A stretch of DNA of 64,000 bases, taken from G965267185 sp965267185 (GTDB taxonomy: Bacteria > Pseudomonadota > Alphaproteobacteria > UBA6615). Numbering within the stretch: position 1 is the first letter of the stretch; every line of letters starts with the position of its first letter. The notes beneath the pieces were generated by a model, which was not told the origin of the DNA, searched no databases, and worked only from the letters and a program-made list of their open reading frames with translations. Position numbers and translations under genes: made by a program. The stretch spans positions 868,001 to 932,000 of the forward strand of contig OZ253937.1 in the NCBI GenBank assembly GCA_965267185.1, read 5' to 3'. Positions 52,009-63,119 of the stretch are shown one piece after another.

Positions 52009-53016
52009 ATGGAAGCATTCATTCCGACCGGATCCACAATCGTCGTCATCGCGATCGTCATACTCGCGATTGTCATTATTCGCGGTGGCATCAAACAGGT
52101 GCCGCAGGCACAAGAATGGACTGTCGAGCGTTTCGGCAAATACACCAAAACGATCCGGCCCGGACTGAATCTGATTGTCCCCTTCATCGACCGAATCGGC
52201 TTCAAGCTGTCGTTGCGCGAAACCGTGCTCGACATCCCGCCGCAAGACGTCATCTCCTACGATAACGCCACGATCACGGCGGATGGCGTGGCCTTCTACC
52301 AGATCGTCGATCCGGCGCGTGCCGCCTACGAAGTGCGTGACCTGGAGCGGGCGCTGTCGAATCTGTCGCTGACCAATCTGCGGACCGTGATCGGTTCGAT
52401 GACGCTGGACGACGTGTTGTCGAAACGCGACGACATCAACGAACGCCTGCTGCGCGTCATCGACGAAGCGAGTAATCCGTGGGGCATCAAGGTCAACCGC
52501 GTCGAGATTAAAGACCTCTCGCCGCCGGCCGACCTGGTCGACGCCATGGGCCAACAGATGAAAGCCGAGCGTGAGAAGCGCGCCGAGATCTTGACGGCCG
52601 AGGGTGAAAAGCAATCGGCGATTCTACGCGCCGAAGGCCTCAAACAATCGGCGATCCTGGAGGCGGAGGGCCGCCGCGAAGCCGCCTTCCGCGACGCCGA
52701 GGCGCGTGAGCGAGAGGCCCACGCGGAAGCCGAGGCAACCCGGTCCGTGTCCGAAGCGATTGCCTCGGGCGACATCCAGTCGGTCAACTATTTCGTCGCC
52801 CAGCGTTATATCGAGGCGATCGGCAATTTAGCGTCGGCCCCCAACCAGCGGGTGATCCTGTTCCCCGTCGAGGCGTCGAATGTCATCGGCAGCCTGGGCG
52901 GCATCGCCGAGCTCGCCCGCGAGGCGTTCAACATGGGCACCGGCGGCGCAGGCGCCAACGGCAGCGGCCGTTCCGTCGACGGCGGCGGCAGCGTGCCCAC
53001 GACGTCGCGCTCCTAA
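52009..53016 (+). CDS. qmcA: SPFH/band 7 protein, QmcA-like
   Basis: 335 residues. N-terminal membrane helix (STIVVIAIVILAIVIIRGGI), then the band 7 domain: ERFGKYTKTIRPGLNLIVPF, LSLRETVLDIPPQDVISYDN and RAALSNL-like DLERALSNLSLTNLRTVIGS. A long coiled coil follows (KAEREKRAEILTAEGEKQSA, ILRAEGLKQSAILEAEGRRE). These proteins form membrane microdomain scaffolds and may regulate proteases such as FtsH. It is paired with nfeD, the conserved qmcA-nfeD operon. Confidence 0.9.
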   Translation: MEAFIPTGSTIVVIAIVILAIVIIRGGIKQVPQAQEWTVERFGKYTKTIRPGLNLIVPFIDRIGFKLSLRETVLDIPPQDVISYDNATITADGVAFYQIVDPARAAYEVRDLERALSNLSLTNLRTVIGSMTLDDVLSKRDDINERLLRVIDEASNPWGIKVNRVEIKDLSPPADLVDAMGQQMKAEREKRAEILTAEGEKQSAILRAEGLKQSAILEAEGRREAAFRDAEAREREAHAEAEATRSVSEAIASGDIQSVNYFVAQRYIEAIGNLASAPNQRVILFPVEASNVIGSLGGIAELAREAFNMGTGGAGANGSGRSVDGGGSVPTTSRS

Positions 53017-53063
53017 ATCCCTGTTTCGCTTCACTCGTGACGACACAACGTTGAGGTTCAGCG

Positions 53064-53543
53064 ATGGATGAGATCATTGCGTGGCTGTGGATGCTCGATT
53101 TCTGGCATTGGTGGGCGATTGGCATCGTTCTGATCGCGCTCGAAGCCCTGGTCGCCTCCACGTTCCTGCTATGGCCCGGCATTTCGGCGCTGGTCATGGG
53201 CTTCATCGTTCTCGTGGCGCCGGATATGGACTGGCGGGTTCAAGTCCTTTTGTTCGCGGTCATCGCGGTTATTACCTCGGTCGCCTGGCAGATTTGGCTG
53301 AGCAAGAACCCCACCAAGTCCGACCGGCCGAACTTGAACGTGCGTGGCGCCAGCTTCATCGGCCGCCGGGTCACCCTGTCCGAGCCGTTGGAGAACGGCC
53401 GCGGCCGGATCGAGATCGGTGATGGCTGGTGGACCGTCTCGAGCGCGGACGGTGACAGCCTCGCCGCCGGCATCGATGTCGAGGTGGTCGATAGCGACGG
53501 CAGTATCCTGACCGTAAAGCCGGTGGCCACAACGGCGAGTTAG
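53064..53543 (+). CDS. NfeD-family membrane protein
   Basis: 159 residues. Three membrane helices (HWWAIGIVLIALEALVASTF, LLWPGISALVMGFIVLV, WRVQVLLFAVIAVITSVAWQ) are followed by a C-terminal OB-fold (GASFIGRRVTLSEPLENGRG to DGSILTVKPV). This is the NfeD1b/YbbK form, which partners SPFH proteins. It follows qmcA by 47 bp. Confidence 0.92.
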   Translation: MDEIIAWLWMLDFWHWWAIGIVLIALEALVASTFLLWPGISALVMGFIVLVAPDMDWRVQVLLFAVIAVITSVAWQIWLSKNPTKSDRPNLNVRGASFIGRRVTLSEPLENGRGRIEIGDGWWTVSSADGDSLAAGIDVEVVDSDGSILTVKPVATTAS

Positions 53544-53561
53544 GACATCGCCTTTTCTGTT

Positions 53562-54137
53562 ATGCGCAAGGGCAGGACAGCGGCAATACTGGTACTTGCT
53601 AGTTTCACCGTCGTGATTCTTCTCGCTGGCGCTGATATCCACACGTATGTGTCAGCCCAAATATCCGAAATATCTTCAAGCAAAGAAACAGCGTCTGAAG
53701 CAAATAACTCGAGCGTTTTCGCTTCGGGCGACTTCGAGATATTCGAACCCAGCGAGCTAACGGCAATTTATGAGAGATTTAGCTTCGCTACCTCTATTGA
53801 AAACAAAGAGAAAATAGTGCGGCAGATGGAGCGGCAATATAATCAGTCTAAAACTATTTCTCCCAATGCGGCTTTTACCATCGGCGTGATGTATACCGAT
53901 CTCGCATCTGCCTCAGTTATTGGGTCTAGTTCTTACATTTGGAGCGGACTCCGTTGGCTCGATGAAGCGGCAAGCGTCGGGCACTTTCAGTCAGCGTTTT
54001 TGCTAGCAATGTTTTATTTCGATGGAAACCTTGTCGAAAAAGACGAACAACGAGCATTCGAGTATTTATGTGGAGTACATGATCGAGATATGAAGCAGAC
54101 GGCTCGTGAAGCATTTGGAATAGAACTGGTCTGTTAA
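53562..54137 (+). CDS. Sel1-like repeat protein with N-terminal membrane anchor
   Basis: 191 residues. A membrane helix or uncleaved signal (TAAILVLASFTVVILLAGA) is followed by a low-complexity Ser/Glu stretch and two Sel1/TPR-like units (GLRWLDEAASVGHFQSAFLL; AMFYFDGNLVEKDEQRAFEY). The base composition is clearly AT-richer than in qmcA/nfeD and gyrA. No function is known. It probably lies on the periplasmic side of the inner membrane. It follows nfeD by 18 bp and may be a recent addition. Confidence 0.65.
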   Translation: MRKGRTAAILVLASFTVVILLAGADIHTYVSAQISEISSSKETASEANNSSVFASGDFEIFEPSELTAIYERFSFATSIENKEKIVRQMERQYNQSKTISPNAAFTIGVMYTDLASASVIGSSSYIWSGLRWLDEAASVGHFQSAFLLAMFYFDGNLVEKDEQRAFEYLCGVHDRDMKQTAREAFGIELVC

Positions 54138-54271
54138 TTTTAGCCATAGAGATCCTCGAGCAGGTGCATTTTGAGGGGGTGCGCTGCACTGTCTCAGAGT
54201 GCTAGCGAACCACAGCTGAGAGGGTTTAAACCAGCCAAATTCAAGCCGATTTGTAAGCCCGCTTTCCTTGT

Positions 54272-54299
54272 TTGGAACGCCCATTTCCGCTATTATATT
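54272..54299 (+). promoter_or_regulatory. Probable promoter of gyrA
   Basis: TTGGAA and TATATT are 16 bp apart, 72 nt before the gyrA TTG start, in a 234-bp gap that contains no gene I can support. Confidence 0.45.
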
Positions 54300-54371
54300 G
54301 CGATGCAAAAAGCCGACTCGGCGCGTCTGTTGGGGTCCTGAAAACAGGCGCTAAATCGTTGATATTGAACA

Positions 54372-57156
<2,785 letters not shown>

Positions 57157-57170
<14 letters not shown>

Positions 57171-57678
57171 GCGGGTTGGCGTCTATCCGGGTACGTTCGA
57201 CCCGGTCACCAACGGCCATATCGATATTATCCGCCGGGCGGCGCGCACCGTTGACCACCTCATCGTCGGCGTTGCGGTCAATGCCGGTAAGGGCCCCTTG
57301 TTCTCGCTCGATGAGCGAACCGAGATGGTGAAAGACGAAATCGCCAATATGGGTGATGGGCTGACCAACCGGACGGAAGTGAAACCCTTCGATTCGCTAT
57401 TGGTTCACTTCGCGGCCGATCAAAAAGCCAATTGCATCATCCGTGGCCTGCGCGCCGTTTCCGATTTCGAGTACGAATTTCAGATGGTCGGCATGAACAC
57501 AAGGCTGAACCCGGATATCGAGACGATCTTTTTGATGGCGTCGGAGAATCAGCAGTTCATTGCGTCCCGCCTGGTCAAGGAAATCGCGGCGTTGGGCGGC
57601 GATATTACGAGCTTCGTCTCGCCGCGCGTGGCCGCCCGGATCAAGGAACGGTTTGGCAGGCTCGACCCCGAGGCGTAG
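57157..57678 (+). CDS. coaD: Pantetheine-phosphate adenylyltransferase
   Basis: 173 residues from the ATG at 57157 (GAGG 6 nt upstream), overlapping gyrA by 14 nt. VGVYPGTFDPVTNGHIDIIR (nucleotidyltransferase TxGH-like motif), IIRGLRAVSDFEYEFQMVGM and TIFLMASENQQFIASRLVKE then IAALGGDITSFV are diagnostic. It makes dephospho-CoA. The gyrA-coaD-ppi order is common in alphaproteobacteria. Confidence 0.98.
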
Positions 57679-57729
57679 AGCGTCTAAAGAACGTCGGGAC
57701 AAACAAGGTTGCATTCGACGAAGAGATTC

Positions 57730-58341
57730 ATGCGAATTCTCATCGCCATTGTAGTAGCACTGATCGTCGGTGCAGGGGTTTGGGTCTGGTTCGGCAGCAG
57801 TGGTTCTGACCAAGAAGTAGCGACCACTCAGCAACCGGTGATTACACAGCCTAATAAGGGGAATGACTTGGAAAACACGCTATATCTGGATGTAGAGGGA
57901 GGCCGTGTCGTCATAGAAATGCGGCCGGACCTGGCGCCGAACCATGTCGCGCGCATCAAGGAGTTGGTCCGCGAGGGCTTCTACGACGGCATCGTCTTCC
58001 ATCGGGTTATCGATGGCTTCATGGCGCAGACCGGCGACCCCACGGGCACCGGCTCGGGCGGTTCCGGTAAAAATCTCGATGCCGAGTTTTCGTCTGAAAA
58101 GCACGTCCGTGGCGTGGTCTCCATGGCCCGGGCGCAAAACCCCAACAGCGCAGATAGTCAGTTCTTTATCGTCTACGACGATGCGCCTTGGCTCGACGGT
58201 CAGTACACCGCGTGGGGCCGCGTGACCGAGGGCATGGAACATGTCGACGCCCTCAAAAAAGGCGAAGGCGAGGGGGGTATGGTGACCGACCCCGATTCGA
58301 TCGTGCGTATTCGCGTCGCCGCCGATGTCGAGGAAGAATAG
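57730..58341 (+). CDS. Cyclophilin-type peptidyl-prolyl isomerase, membrane-anchored or exported
   Basis: 203 residues from the ATG at 57730. The N-terminus is hydrophobic (RILIAIVVALIVGAGVWVWF) with no clean cleavage site. It is followed by a linker and the cyclophilin core: FYDGIVFHRVIDGFMAQTGD then PTGTGSGGSGK, RGVVSMARAQNPNSADSQFF and AWGRVTEGMEHVD. The active-site Arg/Phe/His-type residues of small bacterial cyclophilins are in place. It assists proline isomerisation outside the cytoplasm. Last gene before tRNA-Lys. Confidence 0.93.
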   Translation: MRILIAIVVALIVGAGVWVWFGSSGSDQEVATTQQPVITQPNKGNDLENTLYLDVEGGRVVIEMRPDLAPNHVARIKELVREGFYDGIVFHRVIDGFMAQTGDPTGTGSGGSGKNLDAEFSSEKHVRGVVSMARAQNPNSADSQFFIVYDDAPWLDGQYTAWGRVTEGMEHVDALKKGEGEGGMVTDPDSIVRIRVAADVEEE

Positions 58342-58386
58342 GGCGGCCTGATCAACGTCCCGGCACCGGCATCGATCAACTGTTTG

Positions 58387-58415
58387 TTGACGACGCACCG
58401 GCGCCTTCCTAAGTT
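58387..58415 (+). promoter_or_regulatory. Probable promoter of tRNA-Lys
   Basis: TTGACG and TAAGTT are 17 bp apart, 24 nt before the tRNA-Lys 5' end. Confidence 0.45.
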
Positions 58416-58439
58416 CCCCACCAACCGTCTTACATGGAT

Positions 58440-58515
58440 GGGCCCGTAGCTCAGCTGGTAGAGCAACTGACTTTTAATCAGTAGGTCCCAGGTTCGAAAC
58501 CTGGCGGGCTCACCA
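58440..58515 (+). tRNA. tRNA-Lys (TTT)
   Basis: A 76-nt cloverleaf with encoded CCA. The acceptor stem is GGGCCCG/CGGGCTC (one G-T pair), the D-arm AGCTCAGCTGGTAGAGC, the anticodon arm ACTGACTTTTAATCAGT (anticodon TTT) and the T-arm CCAGGTTCGAAACCTGG. No duplicated end was found downstream, so no island attachment is claimed. Confidence 0.97.
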
Positions 58516-58523
58516 TCTTTCTT

Positions 58524-58553
58524 AAGGGGTTAGCGATTTTCCGCTGACCCCTT
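58524..58553 (+). terminator. Terminator after tRNA-Lys
   Basis: AAGGGGTTAGCG-ATTTTC-CGCTGACCCCTT forms a 12-bp stem (one G-T pair), nine bases after the CCA. The following AATTCAT is only weakly T-rich. Confidence 0.6.
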
Positions 58554-58788
58554 AATTCATGTTTGGTAGAGGACGGTCGATCAGCTTTTTCAACACTGAA
58601 AGCATGAGTGAGCAGAAACGCTCGACTCAATTTAGGTGACAATCCCACTTTTGTAGGGAATGCATCAGATTACACATTGTATCGAGCTTGTAGTTATTAT
58701 ACACTTAAAAATAGAAAATAATAAAAGAAACACGCTATAGATGTAGAATTAAGCCACTATTTTGAACAAAAAATGGGGAGGGACCATT
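58554..58788. other. AT-rich intergenic stretch
   Basis: This is the most AT-rich gap of the window, particularly 58660-58760. No gene, tRNA fragment or integrase remnant is visible. TTGTAT (58677) and TATACA (58698) are 15 bp apart and could be a weak promoter for the lipoprotein-protease unit. GGGGAGGG before 58789 is its ribosome site. Confidence 0.5.
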
Positions 58789-59709
58789 ATGAGCAGGTAC
58801 GCAAGTTGGCGCGTCGGATTGCTTATGGCGAGCCTTTTTCTAACTGGTTGCGAGTTTGTACGCGCATTTACATTCAACGAAGACGATTCCAGTGGGCATG
58901 TAGAACGCCAAACCTCGAAGCTCCTACTTGTTGATGAGCAAAGTAGGGACGATCGAGCAGGAACTGTTCCTGCTCTTGATCCCGAGCTACGCAATGTACT
59001 TGCCAACTGCGCTGCAGGCGAAGCGGAAGAAAGCGCTACTGCACTTGTTCTTCCAATTGCAGGCTTCCTTGTCCAATCAGCGTTAGACGGTGCGGTCGAC
59101 GCGCTGGCGTCTAGAATAGAGGAGTTACGGCAAAAAAGCCAAAAAACGTACAGAGCCTCAGTAATCCTCGACGATCCCCGAGACTTCGGACGCGCAAATA
59201 CGTGTCTAGTTTTTGTTCGCTCTGAAAGAGACGAAAGTAACCCAGGGGAACTTGCGGACGCTCCCCCCGCTTTCGTTTTAGTTCTACAAATAGAGCCCAG
59301 GGGTGGTGCGCAGAACCCGACCTCATTCACTCTTAAACCGACTTATCTTCGGGTAAATAGGGCGGCCGCTATTACCGGAGACGGTGAGCCGATTACCGTA
59401 GCGGTCGCCTTTGCAGGAAAGGCGGCGCGATTAGTAAAGAACGAGCCTAAAATCGATATATTTGCCGAGCAATCAATCGAGATTTCTAATGTGAAGCTTG
59501 GAGAACAAGTAAAACACTTACCTGAGAATATTGGACTAATTCCTTCTGCGCCCGTAGCGACGGCGCTTGAAGTTTCAATTGCAATTACGGAAAGCGGATC
59601 AGCTCTTCCCAACAGTGACAAAGCAAAAGCAGAATTGGAGGCCTTAGCAAAAGCGGTTGGCCCAGCAATCAAAAGTCAAGTCGAACGACTTCTAAAAGGA
59701 ACTGAATGA
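58789..59709 (+). CDS. Lipoprotein of unknown function, paired with a secreted protease
   Basis: 306 residues from the ATG at 58789 (GGGGAGGG). The lipobox is SLFLTGCEF. The mature chain has a small helix (VLPIAGFLVQSALDGAVDAL), then beta-rich sequence (ARTANTCLVF-like FGRANTCLVFVRSERDESNP; PAFVLVLQIEPRGGAQNPTS) and a C-terminal helix. No family is recognised. Base composition is AT-richer than the core genes. Its TGA overlaps the protease ATG (ATGA), implying translation as a unit, so the lipoprotein may anchor, inhibit or present the protease. Confidence 0.7.
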   Translation: MSRYASWRVGLLMASLFLTGCEFVRAFTFNEDDSSGHVERQTSKLLLVDEQSRDDRAGTVPALDPELRNVLANCAAGEAEESATALVLPIAGFLVQSALDGAVDALASRIEELRQKSQKTYRASVILDDPRDFGRANTCLVFVRSERDESNPGELADAPPAFVLVLQIEPRGGAQNPTSFTLKPTYLRVNRAAAITGDGEPITVAVAFAGKAARLVKNEPKIDIFAEQSIEISNVKLGEQVKHLPENIGLIPSAPVATALEVSIAITESGSALPNSDKAKAELEALAKAVGPAIKSQVERLLKGTE

Positions 59710-61109
59710 TGGTTTGCGCTGATTGCACATCGATAAAATCTCACTGCGCGTCATCAGTTGTAGGTTTTGTGATTAATCTGTTGTTGATGCTGGCCGCTGC
59801 AACCGCAGCGTCGGCTCAGGGACTGAGTTTCGAAACACAGAGCTTCAAACCGACTCGCGGCAGCATAATCATTCCTTCGGACAAAGTATCAACGGAAGCG
59901 AAAGAGGCGTTTCAAATCATTGACGACGTATTGAGCAATGTCAAAGAACCGATCTGGTACGACAGTTCAACTGCTGCATTAGAGGCCCAAAATTTAAACC
60001 CCGTTATTGGAAACGCGAACGGCGGGGTATCGCAGAGTAAAATATATGTCGAAATTAACGAAGTATCGGTTGAAGGTGCAGCGTGGTTAAAACTGAAGTT
60101 TAAGCAAGTATGGCTCGGCGCCTCAGAGCTTCATATATCCTCGCCTAATTCGGGGCGCAGTCAGACCTTTGATGCGGAGTTGCTAAAAGAGTGGGATTGG
60201 CAGTCGACTTTGTTTTCTGGTGACCGGCTGCGCCTCCAGCTGCGAGTTCCTAATGGTGACGCACCCGTCTCCGTTGATAATGTCGTAGACGAGGTGATTG
60301 TGGGTTCAAGTCTACTACCCGAAAAATCTTATCCCGAGCAAATAGTCAACGACGAACAGAACGGACTAAAAGAAGAAGCTGTATGCAATATTGACGAACG
60401 AGCATTCTCTCAAGAGCCCGTTGTTGGGCGTATGCGACCTGCCATGTGCTCAGTGTTTATTCTTGAGGGTGGGGTGTATGGAACTGCGGGACACTGTTTT
60501 AGAAAAAATCGCGATCTTCAAGATGTTGAGTTCAATGTTCCAGATTCAAGTTCCAATGGCATCCCGCAAGAATCTGATGAAACTGATGTCTATCATGTAA
60601 TAAAGGACAGTATTAAATGTAGTGATTGTGTCGTTGGCAAAAACTTAAAACACGGTATGGACTGGGCAGTGTTTCGATTATCGCGCAATACAGAAACAAA
60701 ACTGGAAGCGATAGAAAAACAAGGGTCGTTCTTGCAGGAGGAGACCCAGGGCTGGCCGGTCGATTCTCCGACTAGAGTAGCGCGGATTGCCGGATTTGGG
60801 TGGGATAATGACCCCCTTCCAGCCATGTACGCGCAACAGACTGCTAACGGAGAAGTTTCAGTTGCCCAAAATACATCAGCAAATGACGTTGAACTATTAC
60901 ACTTTATAGACACGGAAGCGGGAGCGTCCGGCGCACCGATTATCTTGGAATCGGACAAAACAGGTTCCGCTCAGACAGTTATTGGCATTCATACCGGAGG
61001 TCGATGCGACCCGAACCGAAATCGACCCAATAAAGGAACAGGCACTGTAAACGAGGGGCTCTTGAAGGCGATAAGGGAGCTAAGAGGGACGAATGTGGCG
61101 AAACAGTAA
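59706..61109 (+). CDS. Secreted trypsin-like serine protease (S1 fold)
   Basis: 467 residues. A long N-terminus (MMVCADCTSIKSHC, then hydrophobic VVGFVINLLLMLAAATAASA with cleavage probably after ASA) leads to an N-terminal domain (about 40-215) of beta type without a recognised family. The protease domain follows with the triad His263 in YGTAGHCF, Asp319 in HGMDWAVFRL and Ser408 in TEAGASGAPII, the usual order and spacing for S1 proteases. The catalytic domain is flanked by a possible disulfide (CSDC). It overlaps the lipoprotein by 4 nt. The substrate is unknown. Confidence 0.8.
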   Translation: MMVCADCTSIKSHCASSVVGFVINLLLMLAAATAASAQGLSFETQSFKPTRGSIIIPSDKVSTEAKEAFQIIDDVLSNVKEPIWYDSSTAALEAQNLNPVIGNANGGVSQSKIYVEINEVSVEGAAWLKLKFKQVWLGASELHISSPNSGRSQTFDAELLKEWDWQSTLFSGDRLRLQLRVPNGDAPVSVDNVVDEVIVGSSLLPEKSYPEQIVNDEQNGLKEEAVCNIDERAFSQEPVVGRMRPAMCSVFILEGGVYGTAGHCFRKNRDLQDVEFNVPDSSSNGIPQESDETDVYHVIKDSIKCSDCVVGKNLKHGMDWAVFRLSRNTETKLEAIEKQGSFLQEETQGWPVDSPTRVARIAGFGWDNDPLPAMYAQQTANGEVSVAQNTSANDVELLHFIDTEAGASGAPIILESDKTGSAQTVIGIHTGGRCDPNRNRPNKGTGTVNEGLLKAIRELRGTNVAKQ

Positions 61110-61244
61110 CCATTTCGCCAGCAGCAAACATTGATCCGTGTGCTTCTGTTACGCAGTAGGTGCGCCTAGCTTCCGCATTGGCGACCTCAACGCACGGTAT
61201 GGTGATCGCCGGGCGGCGGCGAATAGGGTTCAAGTTCTAAACCG

Positions 61245-61604
61245 CTAAAATATAGGATGGCACTTGAACGTGCCCGCCGTCTCGGCCTCATTTAAAATGT
61301 CGGCGATCTCCTCGCACGCCACGGCATTGTCCAGATAGCCGAACATGATGGCGACCGGCGAACGCACCGTTCCCTGTTTGACCAGCATATACGTGTAACC
61401 GTCGGCAAACATCGACCGCTCGAGCGACTGCGCCGCCGTCACCATCTTTTGCAGGTTGCGCAGGGGCCGGGCCGGATCGATCTGTTCGAACAAAGTGTCG
61501 CCCGTGCTTTTGCCGATCGGTAGTTGCTTGGACCGCAAGGGTTCCTGGGCGCCCGCGCTCGTCGCCCCGAAAAGGATTGCCGATGCGACCAGTAGTCTGA
61601 ACAT
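61245..61604 (-). CDS. Small exported protein of unknown function
   Basis: 119 residues. Signal peptide FRLLVASAILFGATSAGAQE, cleaved after AGA. The mature part is about 98 residues with two cysteines (VACEEI; TFKCHPIF), probably a disulfide. It has predicted helices around NLQKMVTAAQSLERSMFADG and AVACEEIADILNEAETAG. No family is recognised. It is divergent from the next gene across 160 bp. Confidence 0.65.
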   Translation of the reverse strand: MFRLLVASAILFGATSAGAQEPLRSKQLPIGKSTGDTLFEQIDPARPLRNLQKMVTAAQSLERSMFADGYTYMLVKQGTVRSPVAIMFGYLDNAVACEEIADILNEAETAGTFKCHPIF

Positions 61605-61764
61605 GTCTGACCTCGGTAATTAGGGACCGGTAGCGCCCCAGTTTGCGCCATGACGGCAAAAGCTTACCAAAGAACCCGGCGAGTCCGCTTTCCGGAATCA
61701 AACCCGGTAACCAATACCGGCGCAGGCGTTTCGGCCCCGCGGCAATCGATGCTAGGTTCGGACC

Positions 61765-62934
61765 ATGAAAATGTTTCGGTTAGTCCTGGCGATTTTCTTA
61801 TTTGCAGCGGCAACGCCTGCGATTGCGCAGGGTAAGTGGAATATTTCCATGATCACCGGCATGACCCCCGGCACTTGGCTGGCCTATGGCGATCCATGGG
61901 ACAATCTCAATGTGAGGGGATCGCGCAATTTCTGTAACCGTAAGTTCGCCAACATTATGCGAGCCTGGACATCTGGGACATTAGATGACCAAGGCAATCT
62001 GTGGATTGTCGCGGCCGGCGGCCATGCGGACGGCTGCGACCAGTCAACCTACAAATACAATATCGACGATGGCCGGCCTGAGATCGCGATCGATCATATT
62101 CCCCATACCCATAAGAAGCAGGGCACCGATTGGACGACACGAAATGAAGCGGGCGAGCTTTTGCAGCCCCGCTCCGGCCATAATTACAACGGTACGATTT
62201 TTATCGAAGACCGGATTTATTATTCCGGCCGCGTCGGTTTCCCCACCGGGCAGCAGGCCCACGCCGACAATTGGACGATCGACACGGAAAATCCCACCTA
62301 TGTGCGCGTCGCCGATGATGTCTCCGGCGAAGCGAACTTAATGGCTTATCTGTCGGATGTTTCGAGCCCCGGCGATACAGGGTTTCCAGGCACCGTCGTG
62401 TCGGTGCGCGGTTGGTCGTTTTGTGAACGCAACTTAACGACTGGCAAAAACTTCAATTGCAGCAACGGCAAATGGTGGTTCGATCTCGTATCGGGACAAA
62501 TATACGGGCGCGGCAACACCGTATGGGCCCATGGCGGCGCCAAGAGAAAGGGCCGGGGATTCCTCAAGATTCAAAGGATCGGCGGTGGGTGGACCGAAGT
62601 CGCTTTCGCGCGAACCCGGCAACACGCTAGCGGCCCGGTTCAAGTTCCCCCGGAATGGAAGGGCGGCAAAGCGGGCGCTTGTATCGTTCCCACACAAAAA
62701 GGCGATATCCCGCTCTTCATGGGCGATGGCGCCGACTTACTCGCCTGGCTGCCGAATGGTGAGTTTAAAGTTCTGTCGGCACCAGACGGACCCGGGGCAC
62801 AGCGGGGACGAAGAATTTACGGCAAGTGGGGGTGGTCGGAGCGGCTGCAAGTTTGTATTGGCGCCGATCGAACGAGCGCGGGCTTGTGGATCTACAAACC
62901 GGACGTGGCGGTGCTCGTAGCGGCGTCGAATTGA
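61765..62934 (+). CDS. Secreted Kelch-like beta-propeller protein, function unknown
   Basis: 389 residues. Signal peptide FRLVLAIFLFAAATPAIAQG, cleaved after AIA. The mature chain shows short repeats of the type GNLWIVAAGGHADG and GTIFIEDRIYYSGRVG, and GDIPLFMGDGADLLAWLPNG, consistent with a blade-type (Kelch/galactose-oxidase-like) fold. Eight cysteines suit an exported protein. No enzyme motif is recognised. Neighbours on both sides are also exported. Confidence 0.65.
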   Translation: MKMFRLVLAIFLFAAATPAIAQGKWNISMITGMTPGTWLAYGDPWDNLNVRGSRNFCNRKFANIMRAWTSGTLDDQGNLWIVAAGGHADGCDQSTYKYNIDDGRPEIAIDHIPHTHKKQGTDWTTRNEAGELLQPRSGHNYNGTIFIEDRIYYSGRVGFPTGQQAHADNWTIDTENPTYVRVADDVSGEANLMAYLSDVSSPGDTGFPGTVVSVRGWSFCERNLTTGKNFNCSNGKWWFDLVSGQIYGRGNTVWAHGGAKRKGRGFLKIQRIGGGWTEVAFARTRQHASGPVQVPPEWKGGKAGACIVPTQKGDIPLFMGDGADLLAWLPNGEFKVLSAPDGPGAQRGRRIYGKWGWSERLQVCIGADRTSAGLWIYKPDVAVLVAASN

Positions 62935-62967
62935 ATACGATCGCTACCTACGCTTATTGCATCAATT

Positions 62968-63009
62968 TGTATTCGAAATACATTATTTTGATGTATTAAC
63001 GATCGTTAA
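62968..63009. promoter_or_regulatory. Two palindromes before the PEP-CTERM gene
   Basis: TGTATT-CGA-AATACA (62968-62982) and the perfect TTAACGATCGTTAA (62996-63009) lie in an AT-rich 185-bp gap, 111 bp before the start codon. They are candidate operators; no sigma-54 (GG-N10-GC) signature is found. Confidence 0.45.
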
Positions 63010-63119
63010 AAATTGATTACTTTCAGCATTCTATGGTAGTTGCTTAGTGTTTAACTTGATTAGAATCACCGCGTTTGAAGGCCGCGCATTTTGGGCGTAG
63101 CCGTCACAGGATGGAACCC

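Noticed and set aside
54066..54308. 80-codon minus-strand frame before gyrA
   Set aside because: It overlaps the end of the Sel1-like gene, has no ribosome site and no conserved character.
58440..58788. Attachment site or integrase remnant at tRNA-Lys
   Set aside because: No repeat of the tRNA 3' end and no integrase fragment was found before 61244.
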